From Pararhizobium sp. A13 (lineage in GTDB: Bacteria > Pseudomonadota > Alphaproteobacteria > Rhizobiales > Rhizobiaceae): a stretch of 64,000 nt of DNA. The position numbers were made by a program, and so were the translations under genes. The DNA lies in the NCBI RefSeq assembly GCF_040126305.1, contig NZ_CP149510.1, positions 996,001 to 1,060,000 of the forward strand. Reading direction: 5' to 3'. The notes under the pieces are model-generated. The model had not been told where the DNA came from. It did no database searches and saw only the letters and a program-made list of their open reading frames with translations. Positions 61,819 through 64,000 of the stretch are shown in pieces; position 1 is the stretch's first letter, and each line of letters opens with the position of its first letter.

Positions 61819-63492
61819 TCAAATCCTCATCGCGCGCCGGTCGCGGAATAGCAAGTGCGGCACCAGCGACGCAATGAGAAATCCAGCGAAGGGAATGATG
61901 GTCTGCAACAATGCGTAAACGCCGATGATGCGTCGATCTCCACCCGATGACAGGGCGACTGCCTCGGTGGTGATGGTGACGATCCGCCCGGCGCCGATCA
62001 AAAGCGTCGGCAAGTAGAGCCCGGCGGAAACTGCAAAGCCGACCGCAAAGGCGGTGAGGCAGGCCCGCGTCAGCATCGGCAGGCGAATGCGAAGCAGAAT
62101 GGTGAGCGGTGCCTTCCCAAGCCCGACCGCCACCCTTTCATAACGCCGGTCGAAAGCCTGCCACGGCTGCGACAGGGAGAGCACGACATAGGGCAGCACG
62201 AAGATCAGATGAATGAGCAGCAGGAGCGCGAAGGAGGATCCGAACCCGAGCACGAGGCCCAATATCTGCAGGCCGAAGACGAAGCACAGCTGTGGCACGA
62301 GCAGCGGAAGGTAAAGCAGCGGCTGCAGCAGGCCCCCCGGGCGACAATCCTCCCGCCATAACAGGCCGATTGCCAAAAGCAGGGCAAGCGCGGACGAACT
62401 GCCGGCAAGGGCGATCGTCGTGATGATCGGCCCCGCGACCTCCGGCAAGGCCCGCATCCAGGGTTTCAGGGTCAGGGAATGTGGCAGCAGGGCGGGAAAT
62501 GGCCAGAGACCGGCGACCGACCAGACGAACAGTGCCGCAAGCCCAAGAAAGATCATCACCGCCGAGATCATCATGGCGGCGCAGGCGATCCCGCAGATTA
62601 CCTGATCATTGACATGGCGGGCACCGGATCCGGACATACGGCGGAGAACAAGGGAGCTCAGTTTCTCGACGGTGAGCCAGAGTGCCATGGCCGTCAGGGT
62701 CAGCCCGAATTGGAGCAGTGCTCCAGCCGAGGCGAGAAACCGCATCTGCAGATCGCTATCGGCCATCCATTCGGCAATGCGCACCGGTAAGGGCGCCGGC
62801 AGATCGGGCCCGAGGATCATCGCCATATCGACGACGGAACTCGCAAAGGCAAGCACGGCAAAAACCGGCAGGCGGATTTGCCGGTAGACAAGCGGCCAGG
62901 TGCTGACGAGAAATCCGCGGATGCGCCCGTATCCAAGACTGGCCGACAGGTGCCGGGCCTCCCGCAAAGGCACCTGCGGCAGAGCCGCCAGTGTCACGAG
63001 AAAGAGAAACGGCATCTCCTTGGCGACGAGCCCCGCCACCATCGTCAATCCCAACGGGTCGTGCGGCACCAGCCAATCGGGCGGACTGGCGTAGCCGGTC
63101 AGTGCCGGCGAGACGAGGCGCATCGCCAGCCCCGACGGCGCAACGAGAAAGGCGAGCCCGAAGGCGGCGGCGGCATGCGGCACGGAAAGCAGCGGCGACA
63201 GCAGATGCTGGATCCGCGAGAACATCGGCGTTCCCGCAAAAGCGGCCGTAAACAGCATGACCAGTCCGAGAGAGATGCCCGTCGCGGCCAGCCCCGTCGC
63301 CAGGCCGATCAGCGCGGAACGCATGAGATGCGGCTGCGCTGCGAGCGCTGCGATATGATCAAAGGTGAGATCGTCACCGCCAAGCGCCGGCAGATAGCCG
63401 AAGGCCGGGCCGATCGTGCTCGCGAGCCCAGCCAGAACCGGCAAGCCAACGAGGGCAAGAATCACGCTCGGCATGACGAAGCGGCGCTTCAT
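61819..63492 (-). CDS. ABC transporter permease with two fused halves (YnjC type)
   Basis: 557 aa from the ATG at 63492; a longer frame from 63546 overlaps the preceding gene and is rejected. About 12 hydrophobic segments form two related halves, each with an EAA-like loop: LVAKEMPFLFLVTLAALPQ near the middle of the first half, and RLPMLTRACLTAFAVGFA in the second. Fused permeases of this kind occur in FbpB, ThiP and YnjC importers. Substrate not known. It lies 37 bp after the binding-protein gene stop. Confidence 0.9.
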   Translation of the reverse strand: MKRRFVMPSVILALVGLPVLAGLASTIGPAFGYLPALGGDDLTFDHIAALAAQPHLMRSALIGLATGLAATGISLGLVMLFTAAFAGTPMFSRIQHLLSPLLSVPHAAAAFGLAFLVAPSGLAMRLVSPALTGYASPPDWLVPHDPLGLTMVAGLVAKEMPFLFLVTLAALPQVPLREARHLSASLGYGRIRGFLVSTWPLVYRQIRLPVFAVLAFASSVVDMAMILGPDLPAPLPVRIAEWMADSDLQMRFLASAGALLQFGLTLTAMALWLTVEKLSSLVLRRMSGSGARHVNDQVICGIACAAMMISAVMIFLGLAALFVWSVAGLWPFPALLPHSLTLKPWMRALPEVAGPIITTIALAGSSSALALLLAIGLLWREDCRPGGLLQPLLYLPLLVPQLCFVFGLQILGLVLGFGSSFALLLLIHLIFVLPYVVLSLSQPWQAFDRRYERVAVGLGKAPLTILLRIRLPMLTRACLTAFAVGFAVSAGLYLPTLLIGAGRIVTITTEAVALSSGGDRRIIGVYALLQTIIPFAGFLIASLVPHLLFRDRRAMRI

Positions 63493-63529
63493 TTCAGCCC
63501 CCTGAAGTCGCGACCGGTTTGGGTGTCCG

Positions 63530-64000
63530 TCAGTTTGCCGCCCCATAGCGCTTGATCCATTCCGCCTCGATCCGCGTCATCCAATCGGGATGCGGTTCGG
63601 GCAGTGCAGGACCGAGTTGATCGGGCGGAAGGGTCGCAACGCCGAGCTCAAGCGCTGCGAACGCTGCCCTGTCCGCTTCCGAAAGCTTGCTCAATGCCAG
63701 AACCGTCGGATCGCCCCAGATTTTCGGATCCTGCTTGTGTGCCTGCGCTTCCGGCGACAGCAGGAAATTGGCAAGCACCAGCGCGCCGGCCTTGGCATTG
63801 GCATTGTAGGGAATGGCGACGAAATGGGAGTTCCCGAGCGTTCCGCCAGGAAACACGAAGGAGCGCACCGTGTCCGGCAATTCACCGGCTGCGATCCCGG
63901 CCGACGCCTCCGCCGGGTTGAAGGCGAAGATGATGTCGAGTTCGCCGTCAGCCAGCTTCTGCTTCATGTCCGGATAATTCTGCGCAAAGGCCTTGCCCTT
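63530..64000 (-). CDS. ABC transporter substrate-binding protein (YnjB type), C-terminal part
   Basis: The coding frame is open to the right edge of the window, so only the last 156 residues are seen. DGELDIIFAFNPAEAS, GGTLGNSHFVAIPYNA and AKAGALVLANFLLSPEAQ match the C-terminal domain of YnjB/COG4134-type solute-binding proteins. It would feed the permease and ATPase that follow on the same strand. The signal peptide and ligand pocket are outside the window. Confidence 0.88.
   Translation of the reverse strand, partial: KGKAFAQNYPDMKQKLADGELDIIFAFNPAEASAGIAAGELPDTVRSFVFPGGTLGNSHFVAIPYNANAKAGALVLANFLLSPEAQAHKQDPKIWGDPTVLALSKLSEADRAAFAALELGVATLPPDQLGPALPEPHPDWMTRIEAEWIKRYGAAN

Noticed and set aside
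1..64000. Mobile elements, prophage, CRISPR, tRNA or rRNA genes
   Set aside because: I found no transposase or integrase genes, regularly spaced repeats, tRNA cloverleaf sequences or rRNA segments on either strand.

Overview
The window looks like conserved core chromosome of an alphaproteobacterium, most likely a member of the Rhizobiaceae (Rhizobium, Agrobacterium or Sinorhizobium group). The evidence is gene content and order: trpF-trpB-trpA-accD-folC; addB-addA with trxA; ahcY followed by a DivL-type kinase; HPr/EIIA/short HprK next to chvG-chvI and pckA; hisB-DUF2628-hisH-hisA-hisF-hisE-coaA; hslV-GNAT-hslU; and actS-actR. GC content is high, coding density is high, and many genes overlap by ATGA or GTGA. 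I saw no rRNA, tRNA, CRISPR array, prophage or insertion sequence.

Layout. (1) 1-6855: a sugar-acid catabolic and import cluster, best read as L-fucose or a related deoxysugar. It holds an aldo/keto reductase (cut by the window edge), a FucU mutarotase, a ribose-type ABC importer, a zinc alcohol dehydrogenase and a sugar lactonase. Two tandem intercistronic hairpins separate the binding-protein gene from the ATPase gene. (2) 7041-10648: an intracellular PHB depolymerase gene broken by a one-base frameshift, DUF2852 and YgjP-type metallopeptidase genes, a Pmp3-like membrane peptide and a VapBC toxin-antitoxin pair with a palindromic operator. (3) 10741-15916: tryptophan, fatty acid and folate genes. 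(4) 15978-29681, minus strand: trxA, addA, addB, a MurU-like nucleotidyltransferase, a TsaE-AmgK-like fusion, divL and ahcY. (5) 29911-35849: a regulatory PTS branch, the ChvG/ChvI envelope/acid-response system, and divergent PEP carboxykinase. (6) 35989-42660: ribosome rescue ArfB, a LysM protein, AlkB, then the histidine operon ending in coaA. (7) 42885-53072: HslVU protease with an embedded acetyltransferase, a structured palindromic intergenic element, a DUF1402 protein, a cytochrome P450, an orphan hydantoinase/oxoprolinase and malate synthase G. (8) 53220-64000: an SDR/Atu4866-domain/AraC group, an L,D-transpeptidase lipoprotein, MmcB, ActR/ActS, HrpB helicase and a YnjBCD-type ABC transporter cut by the window end.

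How the genes work together. Region 5 joins carbon sensing (HPr, EIIA, HprK) to an envelope two-component system and to the gluconeogenic entry enzyme. Region 4 joins cell-cycle control (DivL), tRNA t6A synthesis (TsaE), a probable peptidoglycan-sugar salvage route (AmgK-like plus MurU-like) and double-strand break repair (AddAB) in one tightly packed run. Malate synthase with PckA supports growth on C2 compounds and organic acids. ActS keeps both the quinone-binding motif and the redox cysteine of the RegB/PrrB family.

I found no clear-cut new defence or mobile system. The items most worth a second look are the divL-tsaE/amgK-murU-addBA run, the palindrome upstream of ahcY, the phaZ frameshift, the structured element at 45331-45447, the AccD that has lost its zinc-ribbon cysteines, and the tandem hairpins in the sugar ABC operon.
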